A stretch of 64,000 bases of DNA from JAJNPS01 sp031378845 (GCA_031378845.1 JANNES010000009.1:1-64000), one strand, 5' to 3'. Positions 29,237 through 37,625 are shown, numbered from the stretch's first letter. Program-made: numbers and translations. The notes: generated by a model not told the origin, from the sequence alone.

Positions 29237-29265
29237 ACCCTTCTGGCGGCCGCCGCCGGAAGGGT
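29237..29265 (+). promoter_or_regulatory. Strong hairpin between precursor and maturation genes
   Basis: A 13-bp stem (29237-29249 with 29253-29265, one G-T pair) closes a 3-base loop. No T-run follows. Placed right after the precursor stop, it is suited to partial termination or to protecting the upstream mRNA, which would make more precursor than enzyme. Confidence 0.6.
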
Positions 29266-29284
29266 CACATAATGTGAGGGCACG

Positions 29285-30133
29285 ATGCTCGACCAATTTC
29301 CAACGTCTTTGCCCGCCAGCCCCGGCGTTGGCTACAAGCCCCAGCACTTTGCGGCGATTCTGGAAAACGCTAGCCCGGTGGGCTGGCTGGAAATCCATGC
29401 CGAGAACTACATGGGCGAGGGTGGCCGACCCTTGGCACAGTTGCGCCATCTGGCCGAACGGTTCCCGATTTCGGTGCATGGTGTCGGTTTGTCTATCGGC
29501 GGCGAAGGTCGGCTGGACGTGGATCACCTTGCCCGGCTGAAACACCTGTGCGACTGGCTCAACCCAGCCAGTTTTTCCGAACATCTGGCCTGGTCGACGC
29601 ACGAGACGGCGTTCCTGAACGACCTTTTGCCATTGCCCTACACATCCGCAACGCTGACCCGCGTGGCAGATCATATCGACGAGGTGCAAGAGGTTCTGGG
29701 GCGGCGGCTGCTTTTGGAAAATCCCTCAAGCTATCTTGCCTTTACCGAGACGACGATGCCCGAGGCCGACTTTCTCGCGGCACTGGTCAGGCGCACGGGC
29801 TGCGGTCTCTTGTTGGATGTCAATAACGTCTATGTCTCTGGCATCAATCAGAACTTTGACCCCTTGGCGTATCTGCGATCCTTCCCGCTTGCGCATGTGG
29901 GAGAGATCCATCTTGGCGGCCATGACGAGGATCTGGACGCCCATGGACAGCGCTTGTTGATCGACAGCCATGGCGCCGAAGTGGTGGATCCGGTCTGGGC
30001 GCTTTACCGTGAAGTGATCGCCCTTACAGGCGCGCGACCGACCTTGATCGAATGGGACAACGACGTGCCCGACTGGCCCGTGCTCGCCGCCGAAGCCGCC
30101 CGGGCTGCGGCCATTCTGGCACCGGTCGCATGA
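29285..30133 (+). CDS. DUF692 multinuclear non-heme iron oxidase (bufferin maturase)
   Basis: 282 residues of the DUF692/MNIO family, TIM-barrel enzymes that use two or three irons and O2 to convert peptide cysteines. Likely metal and substrate residues are visible in order: EIHAEN (His38, Glu40, Asn41), SVHGVG (His65), SEHLAW (Glu99, His100), LLENPS (Glu145), LDVNNV (Asp178, Asn180), EIHLGGH (His209, His213), DSHG (Asp227, His229) and EWD (Glu256). GAGGG precedes the ATG. It overlaps the next gene by 4 bp. Expected substrate is the DUF2282 peptide encoded upstream. Confidence 0.93.
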   Translation: MLDQFPTSLPASPGVGYKPQHFAAILENASPVGWLEIHAENYMGEGGRPLAQLRHLAERFPISVHGVGLSIGGEGRLDVDHLARLKHLCDWLNPASFSEHLAWSTHETAFLNDLLPLPYTSATLTRVADHIDEVQEVLGRRLLLENPSSYLAFTETTMPEADFLAALVRRTGCGLLLDVNNVYVSGINQNFDPLAYLRSFPLAHVGEIHLGGHDEDLDAHGQRLLIDSHGAEVVDPVWALYREVIALTGARPTLIEWDNDVPDWPVLAAEAARAAAILAPVA

Positions 30134-30861
30134 TGCAGGCGATCTTTGCCGCTGCCCTTTTGGATCCCGATGCGGCCGTACCTTCAGGCCTTGTGGATGC
30201 CACTGGTCGCCCGGATGCCAAGCGTTTTGCGGTCTACCGCAACAATGTCGCCTCGTCGCTGACGCGGGTGCTTGAGGCCGCCTTTCCAGTGGTTCGCAAG
30301 CTTGTAGGCGCGGAATTCTTTGCTGCGATGGCGGGGGAGTTCTTGCGGACACATCCACCGCAAACGCGGTTGATGATGCTTTACGGCACTGAATTCGCAA
30401 AGTTTCTCGAAGGTTTTGGTCCGGTGGCAAAGCTGGGATACCTGCCCGATGTCGCACGAATGGAGCAGGCGATCCGCGAAAGCTATCACGCCGCCGATGC
30501 CGCACCGGTCGCCCCGCAAGTGCTGGCAAGGCTTGATGGGCAGGCGCTGCTTGCGTCGCGCCTGGTTCTGGCGCCCAGTCTCCGGCTGATCCGGTCAGGG
30601 TGGCCCGTTCATGCGATCTGGCTGGCGAATGCAAAGGACGGCCCCCCCCCTCGTCCGGGCGCGCAGGATGTCGTCGTGCTGCGGCCCGAGTTCGACCCGA
30701 AACCGCATCTTTTGCCACCTGGCGGTGGCGCTGTGATCGCAGGCTTGTTGAACGGTGAGACGGTGGATGTGGCGTTGTCAGGGGCCGGGCCGGATGCCGA
30801 TCTTGCCGCAATTTTGACCGTCTTGCTGACCCATGGCGCGGTCACGGACCTGAAGAAGTGA
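30130..30861 (+). CDS. DUF2063-type partner protein of the DUF692 oxidase
   Basis: 243 residues from the ATG at 30130, which overlaps the maturase stop. The N-terminal half (KRFAVYRNNVASSLTRVLEAAFPVVRKLVG in pieces, about 30-65) is the conserved DUF2063 region. These proteins accompany DUF692 oxidases and are thought to bind the precursor and present it to the enzyme. No membrane segment or signal peptide is visible, so it should act in the cytoplasm with the maturase. A longer frame upstream is antisense-like noise. Confidence 0.9.
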   Translation: MMQAIFAAALLDPDAAVPSGLVDATGRPDAKRFAVYRNNVASSLTRVLEAAFPVVRKLVGAEFFAAMAGEFLRTHPPQTRLMMLYGTEFAKFLEGFGPVAKLGYLPDVARMEQAIRESYHAADAAPVAPQVLARLDGQALLASRLVLAPSLRLIRSGWPVHAIWLANAKDGPPPRPGAQDVVVLRPEFDPKPHLLPPGGGAVIAGLLNGETVDVALSGAGPDADLAAILTVLLTHGAVTDLKK

Positions 30862-30871
30862 GAAAGACAAC

Positions 30872-31396
30872 ATGCTGACGGTCAGACAAGGCCTTGAGTG
30901 GCTTCACGCGCAGGACTGGGTTCTGTCGACGCTGGCCCGGCTGGTTTTCGCGGCGGTTCTGGCGCGGTACTTCTGGACCTCGGCCCTGACCAAGCTGTCC
31001 GGTCCGTTCACGCCCACCGATGGGGGGTTTGTGCAGATCTTTCCACGCGCAATGGAAGCTGCGGGCTATGATGCCAGCCAGTTGGGCCTCGTTGCGACAC
31101 TGGTGGTTATCGCGGGAGCATGGGCCGAACTGCTGTTGCCGTTTTTGATCATCGCCGGGCTTGCGACACGGCTGGCGGCGGCCGGAATGATCGGATTTGT
31201 AGGGTTGCAAAGTCTCACCGACATCTTTGGCCACATGGCTGGCCCGGAGACGATTGGTGCGTGGTTTGACCGGGTGCCCGACGCGCTGATCCTCGATCAG
31301 CGGGCGTTCTGGCTGGTGGTCCTCGTCGTCCTGATCGTCAAAGGTGCCGGGCCGTTCTCGCTTGATCGGCTGATCGGTCCAAAATTGGCACCGTGA
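30872..31396 (+). CDS. DoxX-family membrane protein
   Basis: 174 residues with about four hydrophobic helices and the DoxX pattern (RLVFAAVLARYFWTSALTKLSG near the N-terminus). It follows DUF2063 by 10 bp and closes the four-gene unit. DoxX proteins are regular last members of bufferin-type clusters; their role is unclear and may involve membrane redox or metal export. Confidence 0.87.
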   Translation: MLTVRQGLEWLHAQDWVLSTLARLVFAAVLARYFWTSALTKLSGPFTPTDGGFVQIFPRAMEAAGYDASQLGLVATLVVIAGAWAELLLPFLIIAGLATRLAAAGMIGFVGLQSLTDIFGHMAGPETIGAWFDRVPDALILDQRAFWLVVLVVLIVKGAGPFSLDRLIGPKLAP

Positions 31397-31558
31397 CGTC
31401 GCGCTGTGTTGCGTCTTGATTTTTGCCAAAGCTTTGGCATGATTTTGCGCAGTGAAGACAAATTTCCGACCGCCTCTCTGACCGAAGGCCCTGGTGAATT
31501 TGCTGCACGGCCCGTGGCAATATCGCCCGGGGGAGGGTTGCGACGAAGGAGATGCGGA

Positions 31559-31765
31559 ATGCCGACGGGCACCGTGAAATGGTTCAACACGACCAAGGGT
31601 TACGGCTTTATCGCGCCGGATGATGGCGGCACGGATATCTTTGTCCACATCTCAGCGGTTGAGCGCGCAGGACTTAAAAGCTTGAATGACAACCAGAAAG
31701 TCGGCTTTGAGTTGCTGTCGGGCCGCGATGGCAGATCCTCGGCGGGTGATCTGAGGCTGCTTTGA
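31559..31765 (+). CDS. Cold-shock domain protein
   Basis: 68 residues, a single OB-fold cold-shock domain with RNA-binding motifs KGYGFI (13-18) and DIFVHIS (26-32) after GTVKWFN. Binds single-stranded RNA/DNA and acts as RNA chaperone. AAGGAG at 7 bp fixes the start. A 160-bp leader separates it from the DoxX gene, compatible with the long untranslated leaders of this family. Confidence 0.93.
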   Translation: MPTGTVKWFNTTKGYGFIAPDDGGTDIFVHISAVERAGLKSLNDNQKVGFELLSGRDGRSSAGDLRLL

Positions 31766-31813
31766 CGACGGGGGGCCTGCAAGGGCCGCGCGGGCTGATC
31801 TTCGAGGTCGCGA

Positions 31814-32140
31814 TCAGGGGATGATGGCGGACTGCACTGCCTCGTCCCAACCCAGATACCACGTCGCGCCGTCGTGAATCACCGGGCGTTTCATGACCGC
31901 AGGTTGGGCAGCAATTTGCGCTTCTGCCTCTGACATGCGCAGAAAATCACCAAAGGCGCGGTAGGTTGTCGACTGTTTGTTGATCACGCGGTCGCCGAAT
32001 TCTTGGACAATTGCCGCAATTTCAGCCGTTGTGAGCGGCGCCGCCCGCACGTCGCGAAAGCTGACTTTGCCGCCCGCAGCCTCGATCGCCTTGATGGCTT
32101 TCTTGCAGGTGTCGCAGGTCGAGATGCCGTAAAGGATCAT
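31814..32140 (-). CDS. ArsC/Spx-like thioredoxin-fold protein
   Basis: 108 residues starting MILYGISTCDTCKKA, with Cys9 and Cys12 in a CxxC arrangement, then the ArsC-family segments DFLRMS and KRPVI (about 84-88). This is the YffB/ArsC-related group, usually glutathione-dependent reductases of uncertain substrate and distinct from true arsenate reductases. The start at 32140 is chosen because the longer frame to 33295 is antisense to other genes. Confidence 0.88.
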   Translation of the reverse strand: MILYGISTCDTCKKAIKAIEAAGGKVSFRDVRAAPLTTAEIAAIVQEFGDRVINKQSTTYRAFGDFLRMSEAEAQIAAQPAVMKRPVIHDGATWYLGWDEAVQSAIIP

Positions 32141-32205
32141 GTCGGGTTTCCGTCGGGTTTCTGTCGGGCGTCCGTGCCGACACTTGTCGGACAACCGCTC
32201 TGCGG

Positions 32206-32601
32206 TCAAGAGACCAGTGCGCGTGTGATCGCGACCCCGGCCCAGGCGGAAAAGGCGGTCAAAACCGTGCCCCAGACAAAGTCGGTCGCCACCATCTGCC
32301 AGTGCCAGTCGCGCAGGATGGCGTAGCTGGTGAATTCGTAGGTACCGTAGGCCATCGCCCCGATGATCGCCGCCGGGATCAGGATGGGCGCGCCGGTTTT
32401 CAGCGCGGGGTAGCTGACGAGGTAGATCAGGCCTGCGACATAGGCCGCGTAGAAGAGGCCCGCCGGGATGTAGCGGATCGGCTCGATCATCAGGGCACCG
32501 ATGTGGCGAGTAAAGAGGGGTTTCATCACCAGGGTCAGCATGATCGCGTCGAGGATCAGGAAGACGGCCGCGGTGGAGAGGTAGAGGGTGGTGAGTTGCA
32601 T
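32206..32601 (-). CDS. DUF2177-family membrane protein
   Basis: 131 residues beginning MQLTTLYLSTAAVFLILDAIML, with AAGGAG before the ATG at 32599-32601. Four hydrophobic helices cover most of the length. The pattern (Leu-Asp in helix 1, YGTYEFTSYAIL in the middle) fits DUF2177, a family of unknown function common in alphaproteobacteria. Confidence 0.82.
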   Translation of the reverse strand: MQLTTLYLSTAAVFLILDAIMLTLVMKPLFTRHIGALMIEPIRYIPAGLFYAAYVAGLIYLVSYPALKTGAPILIPAAIIGAMAYGTYEFTSYAILRDWHWQMVATDFVWGTVLTAFSAWAGVAITRALVS

Positions 32602-32752
32602 GGGATAGCTCCTTTGCACAAAGGTAATCTGAAATGTCGAGCAGACCAGAGTGCCGGGGGAAGGCGGCGCACGTGCAACCATTCTGAAGGCTGCGCGTTA
32701 TACGTCCGGCAGCGGCCGCCCATGGCCGCCCCCTTTTCTGAAAGGATGCTCC

Positions 32753-33757
32753 ATGCGGTCTTTCACCCTGCCGCTGATTCTGGCGGCCAGCATCGGCCTG
32801 ACCAGCCCGGTCGTCGCGCAAAACGACTTCGAAGACTTGCTTGGCGGAATCGCGCAAACCCTTTTCCAGCAGGAGCTGGACCGGAATGCTTATATCGCGG
32901 CGCAACAGGCCAACACGGTCCGCGGCTATCGCAACTATCTTGCAGAGTTCCCCAAGGGCCAGTATCGCGCCAACGCGGAGCGGGCCCTTGCCCGGCTGGG
33001 CGAGCCCGTCGATGATCAGACGGCAACCGCAGTGCAGGCAGAGGCGCGGCTCGGCATCACCTACACGCAGCGCGTCGCGGTGCAGCGCAGGCTGACGCGG
33101 CTGGGCTACAACACCTACGGCGCCGATGGGGCCTGGGGCCGCAACACGCGCAACGCCATTGCGACATGGCAGCGCGACAAGGGCGACAGGGTGACGGGCT
33201 ATGTGACCGCGGCCCAACTGCGGGCGCTGCTTGGGGACGTGGTGGTGACCCCGCCCGGTGATGACACGCCCCCCGGCACCCTGTCGGCGGCGCAAATCGA
33301 GGCGTCACTGCGCCTGACGCGCACGCAGCGCACCACCATTCAGCGCCAGTTGACCAAGATCGGCTATGATGCGGGCGTGGCGGACGGGCTGTGGGGCAGT
33401 CGCACGCGTGCGGCCATCTCGGTCTGGCAGCGGGCGAACCGCAAGAGCCAGACGGGGTATGTGACGGCGGCGGAGGTCAGGCTGATCGGTAGCCAGGCGG
33501 GCAGCGTTGCCCAGCCGCCGGGTGGCGGCAGTTCAGCCGCGCTGGAGGAAAGCCTGCTGGAGTTGACGGGGGCCGAGCGGGCGGACCTGCAGCGCCGCCT
33601 GATCCGGCTTGGCTACGCCGTGAACCGCAGCGACGGAGTATTCGGCGCGGGGACGCGGCGGGCGATCGCGGAGTGGCAGGCGGATGAGGGCGTCGAGGCG
33701 ACGGGGTATCTGACGGCGGATCAGGTGCGGCTGATCCGGGTGGAGACGGGGGGGTGA
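32753..33757 (+). CDS. Exported protein with three peptidoglycan-binding repeats
   Basis: 334 residues. A signal peptide (1-22, cleavage after VVA) is followed by a short helical region and three related repeats of about 65 residues (about 96-160, 180-245 and 265-332). Each has the form Q-R-x-L-x-x-x-G-Y ... D-G-x-W/F-G-x-x-T/R-R-x-A-I-x-x-W-Q, the PG_binding_1 fold. The two linkers between repeats are Gly/Pro-rich. Probably a periplasmic cell-wall-binding protein without its own catalytic domain. AAAGGA precedes the ATG at 32753. Confidence 0.85.
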   Translation: MRSFTLPLILAASIGLTSPVVAQNDFEDLLGGIAQTLFQQELDRNAYIAAQQANTVRGYRNYLAEFPKGQYRANAERALARLGEPVDDQTATAVQAEARLGITYTQRVAVQRRLTRLGYNTYGADGAWGRNTRNAIATWQRDKGDRVTGYVTAAQLRALLGDVVVTPPGDDTPPGTLSAAQIEASLRLTRTQRTTIQRQLTKIGYDAGVADGLWGSRTRAAISVWQRANRKSQTGYVTAAEVRLIGSQAGSVAQPPGGGSSAALEESLLELTGAERADLQRRLIRLGYAVNRSDGVFGAGTRRAIAEWQADEGVEATGYLTADQVRLIRVETGG

Positions 33758-33783
33758 GACCCGCCCCCGCCTTTTGGCGGGGG

Positions 33784-34007
33784 GAAAACGGTCCAGTGGA
33801 CCGTTTTCAGGGTCGAACGCCCGCGCAAGCCTGCGAGGGCTGGGCGCAGAGACAGGAGCCCCCCACCCCCAACCCCTCCCCACGAGGGGGAGGGGAGGCG
33901 ATTGCCGCACCGGGGTGAGCGACGGCCCCGCGCGATTGCGCGGGGCGAAAACGGTCCAGTGGACTGTTTTCAGCCGCGAACGCCCGAGCACGCTTGCGAG
34001 GGCTGGG
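33784..34007. repeat. Two copies of a 61-bp palindrome-headed intergenic repeat
   Basis: Copies at 33784-33844 and 33947-34007 share about 90% identity. Each begins with a near-perfect inverted repeat around GGTCCAGTGGACC flanked by GAAAAC and GTTTTC, then a conserved tail ending TGCGAGGGCTGGG. Between them are a hairpin CCCCTCCCC/GGGGAGGGG (33873-33895) and another GCCCCGCGC...GCGCGGGGC (33925-33946). The stretch from 33758 to 34038 has no gene; it looks like a REP/mosaic element between two 3' ends. Confidence 0.85.
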
Positions 34008-34038
34008 GGTTGGTGGGTTGGGGGCAGCGCCCGGCTCG

Positions 34039-35070
34039 CTAGTTCGACGAGTTAGCAACGTTTAAGGGCACACTTGTTTTCGGCAAAATTTCAATTATTC
34101 CACCTCGTGAGTTACTATCACCTTGCTTTATGTAGCCAGTTTCATGAAGTTGATAGATTGAGGCTGCGGCTAACTGCAGCACTATGTTCCTTGCTTCGGG
34201 AGTTTGCCCTGCATTTACCATCGTCTCATATGTCAACAATGCATTTTGCCGATGCTTATTTACAATCTCATTATGCTTATGATTCAGGAAATTCTTTGCT
34301 GACAAAGTTAGCAAGTAGCCGAGAACTCCAAAAACCAATACTTTACTTACCAGAAGCTGTGTCAACCCAAGATTGGAAGTTGGCATCATCCATTCCCATT
34401 TGTGCAAGAATGCCGTACCAACTGAATATGCCAGTAATACTCCAGCTGACCAGAATGTAGCTGTTCGCCACTTCTCCGACGCATTTCTGTGATCATCGGC
34501 GGCCTTGGAAAAGTGTCCAGCTTCCTTTGAAACTCCGACATTTGCCGAGGCAATGCGGGCTGTCTCCAATATTGAATTGGCTTCAACGGAAGCAGTCTGA
34601 GCGGAATTAATGAGGTCATCCAAGGTTTTCTTTGAATTCTGTATCTCCAAACGTAAGCTGTCAATGACACTCTGGGTGCCATTCAGTTGTGATCCTAAGT
34701 ATGAGATTAGCGGTGAAATATTGCTGAACACAGTGTGTTCATGTGAAGCAATTGAGGCAACTATACTGTCACGCGTGTTAGTTGCGTTTGCTGAAGTTGG
34801 ATCAAAGTCCAATGCCTGCTGAAAGAGTTGGCGAGTTGATTCAGAAATCGAATGCAAGTTCAACAGATTCGCAGTCGGCAAATACCCTAGACCAGAAGCG
34901 TCAACTTGATTGAATAGCACAACTATGCGATCGGCAGGTTCCTTCGCCGATGAAAAGTCAAACGCAGATCCAAGTTTTTCGGCGCGAACGATTGAATTTG
35001 CATCGAAGGATTGAACGGCAGCAAGGGATTCGACCGCAGATTTTAGTGCTGTATCGTGTTCAGTGCTCAT
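34039..35070 (-). CDS. AT-rich membrane protein of unknown function
   Basis: 343 residues from the ATG at 35068-35070, which overlaps the thyX stop as ATGA. A long N-terminal soluble part contains a coiled coil (about 135-185). Two membrane helices follow (about 204-222 and 238-258), then a basic segment KHNEIVNKHRQNALLTYETM and a helical tail. Base composition is clearly lower in GC than its neighbours and codon use is mixed, so it was probably acquired. The NKHRQNAL-type segment recalls a group of uncharacterised two-helix membrane proteins. No enzymatic motif is visible. Confidence 0.75.
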   Translation of the reverse strand: MSTEHDTALKSAVESLAAVQSFDANSIVRAEKLGSAFDFSSAKEPADRIVVLFNQVDASGLGYLPTANLLNLHSISESTRQLFQQALDFDPTSANATNTRDSIVASIASHEHTVFSNISPLISYLGSQLNGTQSVIDSLRLEIQNSKKTLDDLINSAQTASVEANSILETARIASANVGVSKEAGHFSKAADDHRNASEKWRTATFWSAGVLLAYSVGTAFLHKWEWMMPTSNLGLTQLLVSKVLVFGVLGYLLTLSAKNFLNHKHNEIVNKHRQNALLTYETMVNAGQTPEARNIVLQLAAASIYQLHETGYIKQGDSNSRGGIIEILPKTSVPLNVANSSN

Positions 35071-35975
35071 TTTGCCCAAACCCCCTCGAACTCCCGCCAT
35101 TCCCCCTTGCTCATGCCGCTCGTCTCCTGCGTTACCGCCTCACCCGTTAACATTCTCTTAACCACCGCAATCGCCTTGGCCGACAACGTCACCCCCCCCA
35201 TCCGATAATCCTCGAACGCCCCATAGGCCAGCGGCACCCAGTCCTTCACACAGGCTGCAATCGCCTCGGCATAAACCCGGATCTCATACTGCGCATGGGC
35301 ATCGGCCCTGAGCCGCAGGAAATGAAACAGGTTGTGCAAATCCACCTTCCAGTACCATTGGGTGTAGATGTTGGCGGGCAGGTTCATCCGGGCGAGCTCT
35401 CGCGCGAGGCCCTGCTGGCCGTCCTGGGACAGCATCGCCTCGTAATGATCGTAGCTGCGGTTGGCGTCGGATTTCAAAAGGTCGAGGACGCGGGCGGATT
35501 CCTCGCCGGTCAGCACCTCACCCCGGCCCTGGTTGTTGACGGTGGACTGGGCGGCGAGGTGTTCGGGGGCGGGGATGTAGAACTCACGGTCGAGGATCGA
35601 ATAGCGGGCGGAGTATTCGTTGACGTTGGCGGTGCGGTGGCGGATCCACTGGCGGGCGACGAAAACCGGCAGTTTGACGTGAAGCTTGACCTCGCACATC
35701 TCGAACGGGGTGGAGTGCCAGTGGCGCATGAGGTAGCGGATCAGGCCTTCGTCGTTCTGGACGTGCTTGGTGCCGGCGCCGTAGCTGACGCGGGCGGCCT
35801 GGACGATGGCGGCGTCGTCACCCATGTAGTCGATGACGCGGATGAAGCCGTGGTCAAGCACGGGCTGGGCGCGGTAGAGATGCGCCTCCATCCCCTCCGA
35901 CACAGCGCGGAGGGTTTGGCGGGGGGTGCTGCGCTGGGCATCGATTTCCGCAAGCTGGTCTGGGGTGAGGGGCAT
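35067..35975 (-). CDS. thyX: Flavin-dependent thymidylate synthase
   Basis: ThyX makes dTMP from dUMP using methylenetetrahydrofolate, FAD and NADPH. The ATG at 35973-35975 gives 302 residues. The ThyX signature RHRX7S is present exactly, with Arg112-His113-Arg114 and Ser122 (RHRTANVNEYS). Length fits the longer alphaproteobacterial forms. It is followed with 4-bp overlap by the AT-rich membrane protein gene. Confidence 0.95.
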   Translation of the reverse strand: MPLTPDQLAEIDAQRSTPRQTLRAVSEGMEAHLYRAQPVLDHGFIRVIDYMGDDAAIVQAARVSYGAGTKHVQNDEGLIRYLMRHWHSTPFEMCEVKLHVKLPVFVARQWIRHRTANVNEYSARYSILDREFYIPAPEHLAAQSTVNNQGRGEVLTGEESARVLDLLKSDANRSYDHYEAMLSQDGQQGLARELARMNLPANIYTQWYWKVDLHNLFHFLRLRADAHAQYEIRVYAEAIAACVKDWVPLAYGAFEDYRMGGVTLSAKAIAVVKRMLTGEAVTQETSGMSKGEWREFEGVWAK

Positions 35976-36154
35976 GAGGGGCCTCCGGGCTCTAGATGTA
36001 TGGAAAGCTCCCATCAGTGATACGAGGGGTGGGGGTGCGGGGCAAGAGCGCGGTTGCGCTGCGGGATACAGAAATCTGGGGATAGGGTGGCGGGGCCGGT
36101 GGCGCGCGGGCGGGGGGCTGTGCTAAGGGGGGGGAAGCAATGGGGAGAAGCTGC

Positions 36155-36583
36155 ATGCAAGTACGCTATCTGCACACGATGGTGCGCGTTCTGGATCTGG
36201 ACAAGTCGATCGCGTTTTACAACCTGATGGGTCTGCACGAGACGCGGCGGATCACCAACGAGGGCGGGCGGTTCACGCTGGTGTTTCTGGCAGCACCGGG
36301 GCAGCCGGAATGCCCGGTGGAGCTGACCTTCAACTGGGACGGCGACAACGGATTGCCGAGCGACAGCCGCCATTTCGGGCATCTGGCCTATGCGGTGGAA
36401 AATATCTACGACATGTGCGCGTCGTTGCAGGCGGCGGGCGTGGTGATCAACCGCCCGCCGCGCGATGGGCATATGGCGTTCGTGCGCAGCCCGGACAACG
36501 TGTCGATCGAGCTGTTGCAGATGGGTGAGGCGCTGGCCCCGGCGGAGCCTTGGGCAAGCATGGGCAATACCGGGCATTGGTAA
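36155..36583 (+). CDS. gloA: Lactoylglutathione lyase (glyoxalase I)
   Basis: Converts the methylglyoxal-glutathione hemithioacetal to S-lactoylglutathione. The 142 residues form two VOC modules with likely metal ligands His7, Glu56, His76 and Glu119. GGGAGAAG precedes the ATG at 36155. Its stop is 12 bp before the proposed left end of the Mu-like transposon. Confidence 0.93.
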   Translation: MQVRYLHTMVRVLDLDKSIAFYNLMGLHETRRITNEGGRFTLVFLAAPGQPECPVELTFNWDGDNGLPSDSRHFGHLAYAVENIYDMCASLQAAGVVINRPPRDGHMAFVRSPDNVSIELLQMGEALAPAEPWASMGNTGHW

Positions 36584-36602
36584 AGGCGGGGGGCCTGACG
36601 GC

Positions 36603-36682
36603 TTTCAGAAGGTTTGAATAGGTCGCCAGAAAAACGCAAGCAAAATCAGTTGCTTGCGTTTGACCATTTTGAGAAGGTTTGA
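36603..36682 (+). repeat. Left-end transposase sites
   Basis: 36603-36618 is identical to the reverse complement of 40938-40953. 36667-36682 (TTTTGAGAAGGTTTGA) is a diverged second copy in the same orientation, 64 bp further in. Repeated sites of this kind at one end are usual for Mu-type transposases. Confidence 0.75.
36632..36661. terminator. Inverted repeat inside the left end
   Basis: An 11-bp perfect stem AAACGCAAGCA/TGCTTGCGTTT with an 8-base loop lies between the two end sites and after gloA. It could terminate transcription from either side or isolate the element; the T-rich arm supports the first. Confidence 0.5.
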
Positions 36683-36789
36683 CTAGATCGGGGGCTTTGG
36701 GCTGGTTTACAATCTACTCTGGCCTGATAGCGGCGCAAAAAATCTAATTAAATCAATGGAGACTATGTGTGTAACGGCAACCAATTAGT

Positions 36790-37347
36790 TTACGGTTTAC
36801 GGTCTATCCGGTCGGCAATTGAGCCGGTTCCAGACACTTCGAGCGCAGTTCTCGCCAATGTGTCAAAGCTACGCCTAAAGTAGTGTTTTGGTCTTGTTGG
36901 GTGCCCTCGTTGAAGGTCCACGATTGCGATGAAGTCAAGCATCGCGACCGCTGCAATATCATGAATCTCGTGTCCCATTATGCGAAAATTTTCTGGATCA
37001 ATAGCCTTTGCAGGGTCGTTTGCCACCGCCTTGAGTACCCTCATCAGGACATGTAGCACAGTTGACTGACAGAAGACCGCATAGTCTTCCTTGGTGAATT
37101 GGTCTGTTGCGGGCTCGTCCGCTCGCCCGACAATCCAATCAATCGAAACCCCGAAGGCATTGGCAATCCTGATCAGCGCATCGACACCAGGTCGCTGGGG
37201 GCCTTTGATATTCATGTAGTTTTCGAGAGAACGCTTTGGGAGGCCAGAGCGGTCAGCCATTTCCTTGATCGTCAACCCGTTCACGGCCTGAAGCGTCCGA
37301 AGGCGTTCGGCTAGGTCCGACGCATTGCTATCTTCGCTCATTGACAC
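36790..37347 (-). CDS. XRE-family repressor of the Mu-like element
   Basis: 185 residues. A helix-turn-helix (about 12-60: LRTLQAVNGLTIKEMADRSGLPKRSLENYM in pieces) is followed by SIDWIVGRADEP and a C-terminal domain of unknown fold. It is transcribed away from the transposition genes, like the Mu c repressor, and shares a 59-bp control region with the Ner-like gene. A second in-frame ATG two codons in is also possible. Lower GC than the host. Confidence 0.85.
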   Translation of the reverse strand: MSMSEDSNASDLAERLRTLQAVNGLTIKEMADRSGLPKRSLENYMNIKGPQRPGVDALIRIANAFGVSIDWIVGRADEPATDQFTKEDYAVFCQSTVLHVLMRVLKAVANDPAKAIDPENFRIMGHEIHDIAAVAMLDFIAIVDLQRGHPTRPKHYFRRSFDTLARTALEVSGTGSIADRIDRKP

Positions 37348-37354
37348 ACTCTAC

Positions 37355-37373
37355 AAGGTGCGAAATACACCTT
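37355..37373. promoter_or_regulatory. Operator-like inverted repeat in the divergent control region
   Basis: AAGGTG (37355-37360) and CACCTT (37368-37373) are separated by 7 bases, between the divergent repressor and Ner-like genes. This is the expected place for repressor binding. Confidence 0.5.
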
Positions 37374-37406
37374 ATTAGGTTATAAAAAGCACCAGAAGGG
37401 GGCATT

Positions 37407-37625
37407 TTGTCAGCTTCTAACGCCTATCATGACGAACTGGCAGCGCAATACCCGAAAGTGCGCATTGCGTTCCTTACCAGAGGCTCATCGCTTTACGCAT
37501 GGTGCAGCACCAATAAAGTACCGATGCAGAACGCCAGAGCGGCCCTTCTGGGCATTTGGACCGGCCCCAAGGCATCGCTTCTGACAACTCGCATTCTTGC
37601 CGCTTCAGTGAGTGATGCGGCATGA
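37407..37625 (+). CDS. Small Ner-like DNA-binding protein
   Basis: 72 residues from a TTG start with AGAAGGGGG at 5 bp. The middle, LTRGSSLYAWCSTNKVPMQNARAAL, has the form of the small helix-turn-helix proteins (Ner/Nlp type) of transposable phages, with variable Trp-Cys core. It overlaps the transposase start by 4 bp. Assignment rests mostly on position, size and weak motif similarity. Confidence 0.6.
   Translation: MSASNAYHDELAAQYPKVRIAFLTRGSSLYAWCSTNKVPMQNARAALLGIWTGPKASLLTTRILAASVSDAA

Noticed and set aside
31814..33295. 493-codon minus-strand frame
   Set aside because: Only the last 108 codons are a real gene; the rest is antisense to the exported repeat protein and in another frame of DUF2177.
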